Shown here piece after piece: positions 16,501-24,172 of a stretch of DNA of 56,263 nt. The notes below the pieces were generated by a model, which searched no databases, had not been told where the DNA came from, and saw nothing but the letters and a program-made list of their open reading frames with translations. Each line of letters begins with the position of its first letter. The first letter of the stretch is position 1. The stretch is from JAJZMA01 sp021850405 (GTDB taxonomy: Bacteria > Chloroflexota > Dormibacteria > Aeolococcales > Aeolococcaceae), in NCBI GenBank assembly GCA_027365835.1, contig DAHXLU010000051.1:1-56263 (forward strand), in the 5' to 3' direction. The translations under genes were made by a program, and so were the position numbers.

Positions 16501-17484
16501 CTAGAAACGGCCTCCGGAGGCGATTACGGTGGCAAGATAGCCTATCCAGCCCAGGCCAGTGAGCGATAGCAGGGCACCATGGATACGTCCCCGCCAGGCG
16601 GTGACAGTGACCAGCATGGCAGTGATCCAGGTTATGGTGACACTCACATCTATGGCTGGGTTAAAGTGCCAGGGAGTTGCGATTATTCCCAGGGCGCCCA
16701 GCAGACAGGCCTGAAAAACCGCAGAGCCCATGATGTTGCCTATTGCGAAGGAGTCGGCACCCCCGCGGATCCACGACACGCTGTTTAGGGTCTCAGGCAG
16801 CTCTGTTGCAATCGGGACCAGCAGTAGTGCCAGTATGACTGCTGGTATATGCACGTCTGGTCCCAGTTGTTCGATACCCCTGATAAATACCTCTGCACCC
16901 AGCCCAAGCAGGACAAGGCTGATTCCGAGCTGGAGCAGAATGACCAGGAGAGGGGGTTTGCTTCTTGCTGCAAAACCAAGATGGAGGGGTTCGGGCGCCG
17001 CAGAAACCGGTTCTCCCGAGGAGAGGGTCCGGACTACGTATCCGGCGTACAGGGCAAGCAGGATGAGGGCTAGTGCCGGGCGTAATCCGTGTGGCAGGAA
17101 CGCAGCGGCAATGGCAATTGTGAATGCGGTCAGAAAGACAGTCGCATCCCGGCGGAGCTGTCCCACAGGAACTGTGAGTATGGAAGAACGGGCAAACAGC
17201 AGAAGGGCGATCCCGGTCATAAATAGTGCAAGCGTATAAAGGAGAAACGGCGCCCCCAGTATGGCCCCGGCGGCAAGATTGTTCCCCGCATTCCTATGCT
17301 GCAGCAGCGCTGCAACTGGAACCACTGTCTCTGGCAGGGACGTGCCAATGGCCGCAAGGAGACTCCCGGTTGCGCCACTAGCCAGTTTCAGGGCATACCC
17401 AAGCCACTCGATCGCGTTGGTAAACAGCTCCGCAGCCAGAATGATGGCGATAATCCCGGCTGCCAGAAGCAGCACGATACCCAT
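16501..17484 (-). CDS. Sodium/calcium exchanger family protein (CaCA, YrbG-like)
   Basis: A 327-residue polytopic membrane protein, about 10 transmembrane helices, made of two homologous halves. The alpha-repeats that form the ion pathway are seen as IGTSLPETVV (near residue 50) and PIATELPETLN (near residue 220), each with the expected Pro-Glu. This is the signature of the CaCA superfamily, which exchanges Ca2+ (or K+) against Na+ or H+. It is the last gene of a minus-strand operon, starting immediately after the histidine kinase stop, so an ion-related output of the sensor is plausible but unproven. Length is normal for bacterial members. Confidence 0.87.
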   Translation of the reverse strand: MGIVLLLAAGIIAIILAAELFTNAIEWLGYALKLASGATGSLLAAIGTSLPETVVPVAALLQHRNAGNNLAAGAILGAPFLLYTLALFMTGIALLLFARSSILTVPVGQLRRDATVFLTAFTIAIAAAFLPHGLRPALALILLALYAGYVVRTLSSGEPVSAAPEPLHLGFAARSKPPLLVILLQLGISLVLLGLGAEVFIRGIEQLGPDVHIPAVILALLLVPIATELPETLNSVSWIRGGADSFAIGNIMGSAVFQACLLGALGIIATPWHFNPAIDVSVTITWITAMLVTVTAWRGRIHGALLSLTGLGWIGYLATVIASGGRF

Positions 17485-18777
17485 TTAGCTGGTGAATAGG
17501 GGAAGTTTGAGTACGAAGGTCGAGCCCTCTGGACCTGTGCTCTCCAGCGAAAGGCTGCCGCCCATAGCTACGGCCAGCGCCCTGCCGAGGTAGAGGCCAA
17601 GTCCACTGCCTCCCTTTCGATGTGCCAGTTGTCCTCGGAAGAACCGGTCAAACATCTTTGGGAGCACGGCCTCGGCAACCCCGGCACCGTTGTCAGCGAT
17701 CCGTACCACGCCCATGCTCTCTTCCCTGGCAACGGTGATGTGGGCAGTCGGAGGATTACCGCCAAATCCAAGCGCATTGCTCAAAAGTGCTCCAAGGATA
17801 ACAGGGAGCAGGGTGCGGTCGGCCTTTACGACGATGGGCTGCGCAGCAGATGGCCAGACGATACTGCCGCCTGAAGAGGCGAATTCTTCCTCCCAGTTTG
17901 CGACTGTTCCTGTTACGGCCTCATCCAGGTCAATGGCGGCCTGCCTGGGAGAAAGCGTGCCCCGGTCTATCCGCAGGCAAAGAGACATTTCGTCTATGAG
18001 CTGGACCAGCTCCCTTGTTTTGGTTTGCACCAGGGCAAGGGGAGCGTTCCACTCGGCTGGTCCCTGCCCGAACATACCCTGCTGCAACATCTCCAGGTAG
18101 CCCGATATCACTGACAGCGGTGCGTTGATCTCATGGGTCATGAGTCGCATGAATGCCTGGTTCTCCACCTCCAGCTTTTCCATGGAGGAGATGGCCCCCA
18201 GCATCCGCTCTTTCTCCCGGTTGGACGCAAGAGCGAGGTTGGTTACCTGAGCCAGCATTTTCAGCTGGGCAGCTGCATCTGCTGATGTCTGTATAGAATC
18301 TCCCCACACACATACAAGGCCCAGGGGAGTTGCTCCGTCTCTCCAGGGGACAGCGATTGCCGCAGGCGCTCCCAGAAGACGGATGATGTCTTCGTAACTG
18401 GCAAACTCTGGCCGTCCCAGAATCGTGCCGGAGAAGACCTGATCCCGAAAGACGATGTCATGGGGGAGCCCTTCCTGCTCTGGCGTGCACGCGATCTGTA
18501 TCTCACACAGTTCAGGCGCGATTCCATATGGGTTGGGCTGTATCGAGAGCTTTCCACCTGCTGCACTGGCAAAGAGTGCACCTTTGCCTCCAAGCAGCTC
18601 GGCCATGGCCTCCGCTGCGCCAAGAAAAACTGCAGCCCCGTCCCGCGCGCTCTGTCCCAGTCTTGCAATTCTGGTGACTGCGGCAAGCAGGCCGGCTGTA
18701 GACCCAGCTGGAGCCCGGGCAGCGGAATCACCTGCTGGATCAGGGAGTGCTGGCGAAGCGCGCCCGGTGGGGCTCAC
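17485..18777 (-). CDS. Soluble GAF-domain sensor histidine kinase
   Basis: A 430-residue cytoplasmic kinase with no signal peptide or membrane helix. Residues 25-185 form a GAF-like sensory region (FRDQVFSGTILG, then IAVPWRDGATPLGLVCVWG). A short coiled coil leads to the HisKA dimerisation domain, with phospho-acceptor His in MTHEINAPLSVISGY. The ATPase domain follows, with N-box LLSNALGFG, G1 DNGAGV and G2 GSGLGLYLG. The GTG start overlaps the Nudix gene stop (GTGA). No response regulator is adjacent; the nearest is the single-domain protein at 30431, which may or may not be its partner. Its operon neighbours are a Nudix hydrolase upstream and an ion exchanger downstream. Confidence 0.87.
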   Translation of the reverse strand: MSPTGRASPALPDPAGDSAARAPAGSTAGLLAAVTRIARLGQSARDGAAVFLGAAEAMAELLGGKGALFASAAGGKLSIQPNPYGIAPELCEIQIACTPEQEGLPHDIVFRDQVFSGTILGRPEFASYEDIIRLLGAPAAIAVPWRDGATPLGLVCVWGDSIQTSADAAAQLKMLAQVTNLALASNREKERMLGAISSMEKLEVENQAFMRLMTHEINAPLSVISGYLEMLQQGMFGQGPAEWNAPLALVQTKTRELVQLIDEMSLCLRIDRGTLSPRQAAIDLDEAVTGTVANWEEEFASSGGSIVWPSAAQPIVVKADRTLLPVILGALLSNALGFGGNPPTAHITVAREESMGVVRIADNGAGVAEAVLPKMFDRFFRGQLAHRKGGSGLGLYLGRALAVAMGGSLSLESTGPEGSTFVLKLPLFTS

Positions 18778-19388
18778 CTTGTTTTTTCCTCTTCGACGTT
18801 TTTGGCCCCAGTTATGGAGTGGTCGCGCTCAGGGTGGCGGTTTTTCCATCGCCCAGCAGCCACCCCAGATGAAACAACTGCCCGGGTTGCTTCCAGCCAC
18901 TGGGATCCGAAAAATCCTACCTGTTGCCAGGAAACCTCCTGCGTTCGCTGCACCGGGGTTGCGTTGTCCCGGGCACAGGCAAAAGCATCTTCGATCCGCT
19001 CACGGTACCAGGGAAACAGTGTTTTCGGAAGATAAGTGGGCTCGACGAATCGGCTTGACAGGGACTCCAGTGTGCGCCTGCGCGTTCCACCAGCTATGTG
19101 ACCCCAGTAGACAAGGTCAGTGACATGGCGCAGTCCGCTCCAGCGGTAAGAGCCTACAAAGCCTTTCAGCTCTACCACCAGACCACATTCTTCCAGTACT
19201 TCGCGCACGGCACAGTCTTCTACCGACTCGGATTGGCCGAGGTGTCCCCCGGGCAGCTCCCATCCTGGAGGAAAGGGCCGCAGCTGGATCAGGACGCGGC
19301 GCAGTTTCCTGTCAAGGATGGCGACAGAGACCCCGCTTGGGCGCTCACCTGTAGAGAGCGAGCCCCTGGCCCTGCCACCCCTACTCAA
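18774..19388 (-). CDS. Nudix hydrolase
   Basis: A 204-residue protein with a textbook Nudix box (GGHLGQSESVEDCAVREVLE followed by ECG, about residues 47-69) that binds Mg2+ and hydrolyses nucleoside-diphosphate derivatives. The flanking sequence resembles ADP-ribose or mutT-type members, but the substrate cannot be told. The frame opens with TTG at 19388, preceded by AGAGGA. That start overlaps the end of the upstream small gene by 8 bases, arguing for translational coupling. The C-terminal 50 residues after the Nudix fold are basic and variable. It lies between a small basic protein and the histidine kinase, with a 4-base overlap at its 3' end. Confidence 0.85.
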   Translation of the reverse strand: MSRGGRARGSLSTGERPSGVSVAILDRKLRRVLIQLRPFPPGWELPGGHLGQSESVEDCAVREVLEECGLVVELKGFVGSYRWSGLRHVTDLVYWGHIAGGTRRRTLESLSSRFVEPTYLPKTLFPWYRERIEDAFACARDNATPVQRTQEVSWQQVGFFGSQWLEATRAVVSSGVAAGRWKNRHPERDHSITGAKNVEEEKTR

Positions 19389-19683
19389 CAGTTATCCTCT
19401 TTGGCCTCTTCTGGCTTTTTGCTCTGGCCGTCTGCCCCGGGGTAGTCTTGCGAGTCCGCGCGCTGGCAGCAGGTCGCCTGGACGCAGCAGCGGTCCGGCC
19501 GTTGCCATTTGCATTGTGCTCAACAATCTCGTTGATTGCGAGCAGCAGCTCCTTCTGTGCGAGAAGGAGATGAAAGAGGGCACGGGGCGGGATTCGCTCC
19601 GCAACGGCACTGGTGAGATGTGAGGACAGCTCCTCCAGCAGATGCCCGGGGCCGGGAATATGTGGCTGGGCTACCCTTGTCAA
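19381..19683 (-). CDS. Small basic protein, unknown function
   Basis: A 100-residue protein without a recognised domain. The N-terminal 60 residues are predicted helical (LLEELSSHLTSAVAERIPPRALFHLLLA). The C-terminal 35 residues are Arg/Lys/Ala/Thr-rich and look like a nucleic-acid-binding or disordered tail. The start overlaps the ArsA-like gene stop by four bases and the end overlaps the Nudix start, so it is embedded in the operon and likely to be real. Small size and low complexity prevent any functional claim. Confidence 0.6.
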   Translation of the reverse strand: MTRVAQPHIPGPGHLLEELSSHLTSAVAERIPPRALFHLLLAQKELLLAINEIVEHNANGNGRTAAASRRPAASARTRKTTPGQTARAKSQKRPKRITVE

Positions 19684-20852
19684 GATGCCTTCCTGCTGAA
19701 TGTCACCTTAAGAACCCCTTCATTCAGTGTCGCCTTGTCGACTGTTGCGCCATTTAGTGCCCGGGGCAGGGAGATCTCCCTCTTGTATGGGCCGATTGTG
19801 ATAAAGAGCTCCCCTTCCTCGTGGTTTAGCTCTATCTCCTTCTGTGAGACAAAGGGTAGTTCCAGCTCCAGCTCGAAGTTTTCCCCCCGTTTTTTCAGTC
19901 GCTGGGATATGTGCTTGTAGAAGATTGCCGATGGATCCCTGTCACCATACAGACTGTGCCCCATCTCGGACAGGTTTTTCAACCCTACTATTTCATGGTC
20001 AAAAAGGCGTGTCTCCAGAATGGGAACCGGGCTGAACGCTTCCTCCACAATGTCGGAGTAGCGCGCCTGGGACCGACGCCAGGCAGCAAAGTAGGGGTCG
20101 CTTGCCTCCTCAGGCAACCTGCGGTTCACGATGACACAGTCGGTCAGGTAGTCGTACAGGCTCAGGTAGGTAAAAGCCCGCTGCGCCTCCTTTACCACCA
20201 TTTTTTCCAGGTTCAGCACTATGCGCACAGAAGATGTGGTCCGGTCGCCAAGGATCTTTTTCATGCTCTCCAGGTCCAGGAGCAGGTCCTTGACATAGCC
20301 AAACATCTCATCAGAGGGAAGCGGCATCGCCACAAAGCGCTGCATGACTGGTCGGGCTACTTTCATCAGGTTGCGTTCTATCGGGAAAATATGCTCGAGA
20401 TACCATTTGGCCACATCGGGGAATGCGAGCAGCTGCAGGGTCTCACCGGTGGGCGCGCAGTCGACAATAATTACATCGAAGGCGCCACTGTTGCGATGGG
20501 CCCGTATCACCATGAGGCTTGCCACCTCCTCCATGCCAGGGGGGGAAGCCAGCTCTTCGGCTACAATCTCATCGATCCCCTGGGAGGCAAACAGTGTGCG
20601 CAGATATTTGTGGATGTTTTCCCAGTGGTGCTCCAGTTCATGGAGCGCATTTATCTCCTGGGCCCATAGGTTTTCCGCTACTTTTACCGGTTTGTCGCCG
20701 AGCTGGCGGTCCAGGCTGTCTCCCAGGCTGTGTGCGGCATCGGTGCTGATCACGAGCGTACGCAACCCCAGCTGGGCGCAGCGCACCGCGGTGGCAGCAG
20801 ACACGGTAGTCTTGCCCACACCGCCCTTGCCGGTATAAAGAATCACGCGCAT
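19680..20852 (-). CDS. ArsA/Get3-like ATPase with C-terminal Hsp20-like domain
   Basis: A 390-residue P-loop ATPase. The deviant Walker A GKGGVGKTT is at residues 9-17, with the switch I Asp in STDAAHSLGDSL and switch II in IIVDCAPTGET. The segment after residue 315 forms the alpha-crystallin-like domain seen in bacterial ArsA homologues (FELELELPFVSQKEIEL, then LPRALNGATVDKATLNEGVL). Eukaryotic Get3 uses the same ATPase to deliver tail-anchored membrane proteins; ArsA uses it with an arsenite pump. No ArsB, ArsD or ArsR is seen here, whereas the upstream neighbour encodes a protein with a single C-terminal transmembrane helix. Zinc-binding CxxC pairs of Get3 are not apparent. It heads the packed part of the operon, 32 bases after the neighbour's stop. 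Confidence 0.87.
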   Translation of the reverse strand: MRVILYTGKGGVGKTTVSAATAVRCAQLGLRTLVISTDAAHSLGDSLDRQLGDKPVKVAENLWAQEINALHELEHHWENIHKYLRTLFASQGIDEIVAEELASPPGMEEVASLMVIRAHRNSGAFDVIIVDCAPTGETLQLLAFPDVAKWYLEHIFPIERNLMKVARPVMQRFVAMPLPSDEMFGYVKDLLLDLESMKKILGDRTTSSVRIVLNLEKMVVKEAQRAFTYLSLYDYLTDCVIVNRRLPEEASDPYFAAWRRSQARYSDIVEEAFSPVPILETRLFDHEIVGLKNLSEMGHSLYGDRDPSAIFYKHISQRLKKRGENFELELELPFVSQKEIELNHEEGELFITIGPYKREISLPRALNGATVDKATLNEGVLKVTFSRKAS

Positions 20853-20884
20853 TACTTAAGGTTTTCCTCTGCGCATGGATTCGC

Positions 20885-21205
20885 TCATGACACCAGCCTG
20901 GGCACGATGAATGTCGCGATTATTATCAGGACAATCATGGCACCGCCTGTTATGGCGACGCGCTTCAGGTCTCCTGCCACATAAGGAATCCGGTCGAACG
21001 GAATCCCTTCAATCTCTGGGGGAATCGGCTCGAAGCTTACACTGGAATAGCGCGTAGCCCGTGGCCGGGCAGGACCAGAACGGGCGGGAATTACAGTTCC
21101 CGGGGCTCCTGCTGGCCGGGGAGTGGCTGTGGCCTTCCTCGGTACACCTGCTGGGCGGCCAGGCTGTGATGGGCGTTTTTTTGCTGCTTTTGTTCCCTTG
21201 GCCAT
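20885..21205 (-). CDS. Predicted tail-anchored membrane protein
   Basis: A 106-residue protein. The first 55 residues are basic and Pro/Ala/Arg-rich, a short acidic segment follows (FEPIPPEIEGIPFDRI), and the only hydrophobic helix is at the very C-terminus (about 86-102, AITGGAMIVLIIIATFIV), leaving only a few residues after it. That topology defines a tail-anchored protein. It is the first gene of the operon containing the Get3/ArsA-like ATPase, so it could be a client, docking partner or membrane anchor for the ATPase. No known family recognised. Confidence 0.65.
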   Translation of the reverse strand: MAKGTKAAKKRPSQPGRPAGVPRKATATPRPAGAPGTVIPARSGPARPRATRYSSVSFEPIPPEIEGIPFDRIPYVAGDLKRVAITGGAMIVLIIIATFIVPRLVS

Positions 21206-21585
21206 ATCTACAGCCTACCAGTAACCGCAGATGGCGGTCTCTCTCCTGCATTGCGCTTTCTTCTTCCCTTCCTGTTCGCTTCCTGCTGCGCCCCCAGCCT
21301 GCGCTTTGGGGACAGGAGCTGTGACTTTGCATGACTTGGGCGATGGTGCCCACGGGGTCCCCTATATTGTGCTAGAGTGCTCTCGGGGCTACAAGATGTG
21401 GGGTTCACCCCTCATGCAGGTCTCAACGGGCAGCGCGCCGGGCTCCCACACCGGTTCGGATGACGTTTATGCGCTTGTTGTCGCCATCTGGCGCGGCTGT
21501 CCTTTGGAACCGGAGACCTGGCTCCGACCCGGGGTCTACCCATGCCGCGCGGGCCTCATTGGTCCTGGCTCGCGCGGTGGGCGGG
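21206..21585. other. Intergenic region without a convincing gene
   Basis: About 380 bases upstream of the tail-anchored protein gene. Frames present (for example 21208-21408 minus and 21231-21851 plus) have Arg/Pro-rich or Cys-rich translations and no ribosome-binding site. A TATATT lies at 21363-21368. It may hold the promoter for the minus-strand operon, but I see no confident element. Confidence 0.4.
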
Positions 21586-22572
21586 CTAAAGGGCGCGCCC
21601 CTCGTCCATCTTTGTTGTTGGCCCCAGCCGCAGCGGGGGGCGGCCGGGGTGGTTATGCCCTGGATCACGCCGCACATGTTCCGGATGCCGCCGCAAAAGA
21701 CTTGCGATGCTGCCTGGCCTGGGAGCACCGTTCAGCTCGGCTATATCCCAGGGCGCCTTTGACGAATGGTCAGATGCGGAGAACGAAAGCGCCCGCCTGG
21801 CTCCCATTGGTCCGACCGCACCGGCCATCAGCTGTAGCGGGTCGCGGTTGAGCAGACTGCATGCAGCCCAGCAGGCAGAGGCCAGAGCCCAGTTCTGGGC
21901 GCGTGGGATGGCGCGGCGCGCCAGTGGCGTAAATATTGGGCCCGGAGAAAGTGCTGTCACTGGATCTTTCGCAATATACGCCCAGGTTTCGCGATGGCGA
22001 CGGTTCCATTCCGCCAGAAACTGACGGCTGTTGAGGGTCTGGATGATACGTCTCGGGGAGATCCCCAGTGCATCCCGGCTAGTGTCAGCGCCCTGCGATT
22101 CGGCCAGTTCCAGATGGAGGGCACCATTGACCAGTGGTGGTGGGACGCTGGCGTCAGCTGGGGCGAGCACCAGCAGCGGGCGGGCCCTGAGGCGGCCGTG
22201 GGAGAGCTCCCGGGACATATGTGTGCTCAGGAGCTGCCACTGGACAGGGGTGAGATTGTAGCCATTTATGAAGAGCAGATCTCCGGAGGAGAGAAGCCCC
22301 GGCAGCTGGTCCAGTCCATGCGCGGAGGCAGCAACCGTCACGCGATCACAGCCTGGCTCCTGAGCCCAGCCCATCCTGACCCCGGAAGGTGGCGCCTCCC
22401 CGGAAAGGCAAAGCTCCACCGGCGTGAAGCCCATCTGTCGCGCTGCAGTTATCAGGGCACGGTTGCCGTAGCTGGAATATTGCGCGCCACCCCAGATGAA
22501 GATGTTGCATTTCACAGTGGGCGCTGCATCCTGAAGCGCCAGAGCTACGGCCAGATCATCCATGGTTGGCAT
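21586..22572 (-). CDS. Unrecognised protein with possible degenerate AAA+ fold
   Basis: A 328-residue frame with a good start: AAAGGAG stands 5 bases before the ATG at 22572. I do not recognise a family with confidence. The layout hints at an AAA+/MoxR-like fold. A strand-loop-helix (CNIFIWGGAQYSSYGNRALI) sits where Walker A would be but lacks the Lys and Ser/Thr. LLFINGYNL sits where a Walker B strand would fall, and LLVLAPADASVPPPLVNGA is reminiscent of the sensor-1 and lid entry region. The last 50 residues become Arg/Pro-rich and non-globular, so the true C-terminus may be altered by a frameshift near 21750. Codon bias supports coding over most of its length. Confidence 0.5.
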   Translation of the reverse strand: MPTMDDLAVALALQDAAPTVKCNIFIWGGAQYSSYGNRALITAARQMGFTPVELCLSGEAPPSGVRMGWAQEPGCDRVTVAASAHGLDQLPGLLSSGDLLFINGYNLTPVQWQLLSTHMSRELSHGRLRARPLLVLAPADASVPPPLVNGALHLELAESQGADTSRDALGISPRRIIQTLNSRQFLAEWNRRHRETWAYIAKDPVTALSPGPIFTPLARRAIPRAQNWALASACWAACSLLNRDPLQLMAGAVGPMGARRALSFSASDHSSKAPWDIAELNGAPRPGSIASLLRRHPEHVRRDPGHNHPGRPPLRLGPTTKMDEGRAL

Positions 22573-22952
22573 TTGGTCTCCTTTGCTGTCTGCCGTCTAC
22601 TCTAGTGGCTTCCATTTTGAAGTTGGGGGACGTTACCCAACTGTTTTACAGGCACCATACCCTGACGCTTTATTGCTACACAGTTGTTCTGGGGGCAACG
22701 CAACCATTGCCAGTCCTTTTATGGTACGGGGGTCAGGCAGGATCCGTTCCCAGTCTGTGAAGCTGCCCAGAGGGCTACACAGACTGGCCCCTGGAGTAGG
22801 GCTGCGATGCATTGCATCACGCATCCCCGGATCCACGCAGCCACCGGACTGCTTTTTCTGTCCGCCGGGCTGCTTGCTGGTCTGTTGGGCCCTTGGACAG
22901 AAACAGCTGCGGCGGTGACCAATCTCCTGGCAGGGGTCGCAGACTGGTGCTC
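22573..22952. other. Intergenic region with a structured hairpin
   Basis: About 380 bases between ychF and the unrecognised minus-strand gene. It contains the strong stem-loop at 22750-22787. A 49-codon plus-strand frame from about 22807 has one hydrophobic helix (GLLFLSAGLLAGLLGP) but no ribosome-binding site, so I do not call it. No RNA family recognised. Confidence 0.45.
22750..22787. terminator. Two-tier stem-loop downstream of ychF
   Basis: A perfect outer 10-bp stem (CCAGTCTGTG / CACAGACTGG) encloses an inner 4-bp GCCC/GGGC stem with an AGA loop. It lies about 165 bases beyond the ychF stop and about 180 bases before the next minus-strand start. No U-tract. Either a terminator or a structured leader. 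Confidence 0.4.
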
Positions 22953-24044
22953 CTAGACGTTGAACCGGAAATGCATCACATCCCCGTCTGCAACCAGGTA
23001 CTCCTTGCCCTCGAGCCGAAGCCGCCCGGCCTCCTTTGCTGCCGCATAGCTACCGGCCTGCAGCAACTCATCGCAACCGACCACTTCAGCACGGATGAAC
23101 CCTTTGGCAAAGTCAGTGTGGATGGTGCCGGCAGCATCCTGCGCGGTGGCTCCGCTCTTTACTGTCCATGCACGCACCTCTTTTTCTCCTGCTGTGAAGA
23201 AGGTGATCAGGTCCAGGAGGGTATAGGTTTCCCGTGCCAGCCGGTTGAGGCCGGGCTCGGACAGACCAAGGGAGGAGAGAAACTCGGCCTGCTCGGAGGG
23301 CGGCAGTTCCGAGATTTCCGACTCGATCAGTGCAGATATTCCAAGTGCCTTTCCCCCGCTCTGCTCTGCTCTCTGCCGAAGCGCGTCGGGGACAGACCCG
23401 CTGGAGGCTGAGGCTTCATCTACATTGGCAACTACCAGCAGTGGAAGTGCGGTGAGTAGCGCCAGTTCCCGTGGTAGCTTTCCTGTCTCGCTGGGCAGGG
23501 AAAGGAGGCGCACTGGCTTTCCGTCTGCAAGTGTCTGCTGCATTGCCCGCAGAGCCGCAGTTTCATCGGCTTTCTTGTCTTTTTGAACCCGCGCTGCGCG
23601 CTCATTTTTTTCCAGTCTCCGCTCAACCGTATCCAGGTCTGCCAGCATCAGCTCCAGTTCGACAATCTCCATGTCCCTGACCGGATCCACATTTCCTTCA
23701 ACATGTACTACGTCGGGATCAGCAAAGGCGCGCACGACCAGGACAATGGCATCTACATTCCGGATATGGCCCAGAAACTGGTTGCCCAGTCCCTCACCCT
23801 GGCTTGCCCCCCTAACCAGACCGGCAATGTCGAGGAACGTGACTGATGCTGGTATGGTGCGGGGCGGCTGAAAGAGTGCAGATAGCTGCAGGAGGCGGTT
23901 ATCGGGGACCGCCACAGTACCAGTGTTGGGCTCTACCGTGGTAAATGGGTAATTCCCAACGAGTGCTCCCGCATGCGTCAGTGCATTGAAGAGGGTGGAT
24001 TTGCCGGCATTCGGCAGGCCCACAAGGCCAGCTGACAGCGGCAC
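22953..24044 (-). CDS. ychF: Redox-regulated ATPase/GTPase YchF (OLA1 family)
   Basis: A 363-residue Obg-family P-loop NTPase, near-universal and ribosome-associated. G1 is GLPNAGKST (about residues 9-17), switch I includes NYPFTTVEPN, G3 is DIAGLVRGAS, and the G4 position reads VANVDE, in keeping with the family's relaxed nucleotide specificity. A central coiled coil (VERRLEKNERAARVQKDKKA) and the C-terminal TGS domain (YTLLDLITFFTAGEKEVRAW, later DFAKGFIRAEV) complete the standard architecture. The start is GTG at 24044. It lies 128 bases downstream of lysC on the same strand and may be read through from that operon. Confidence 0.95.
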   Translation of the reverse strand: MPLSAGLVGLPNAGKSTLFNALTHAGALVGNYPFTTVEPNTGTVAVPDNRLLQLSALFQPPRTIPASVTFLDIAGLVRGASQGEGLGNQFLGHIRNVDAIVLVVRAFADPDVVHVEGNVDPVRDMEIVELELMLADLDTVERRLEKNERAARVQKDKKADETAALRAMQQTLADGKPVRLLSLPSETGKLPRELALLTALPLLVVANVDEASASSGSVPDALRQRAEQSGGKALGISALIESEISELPPSEQAEFLSSLGLSEPGLNRLARETYTLLDLITFFTAGEKEVRAWTVKSGATAQDAAGTIHTDFAKGFIRAEVVGCDELLQAGSYAAAKEAGRLRLEGKEYLVADGDVMHFRFNV

Positions 24045-24172
24045 TAGGGGATGTCCCTGTTGCTGGAGGGTGGGCTAGACAATCCTGCCATCACCTTGAT
24101 GCTCCTTTTCGAGTGGGCACACCTGGAGCAAGGCTGATGCCCCCCAGTGTCCCAGCTGTTCTGGCCACCGGG

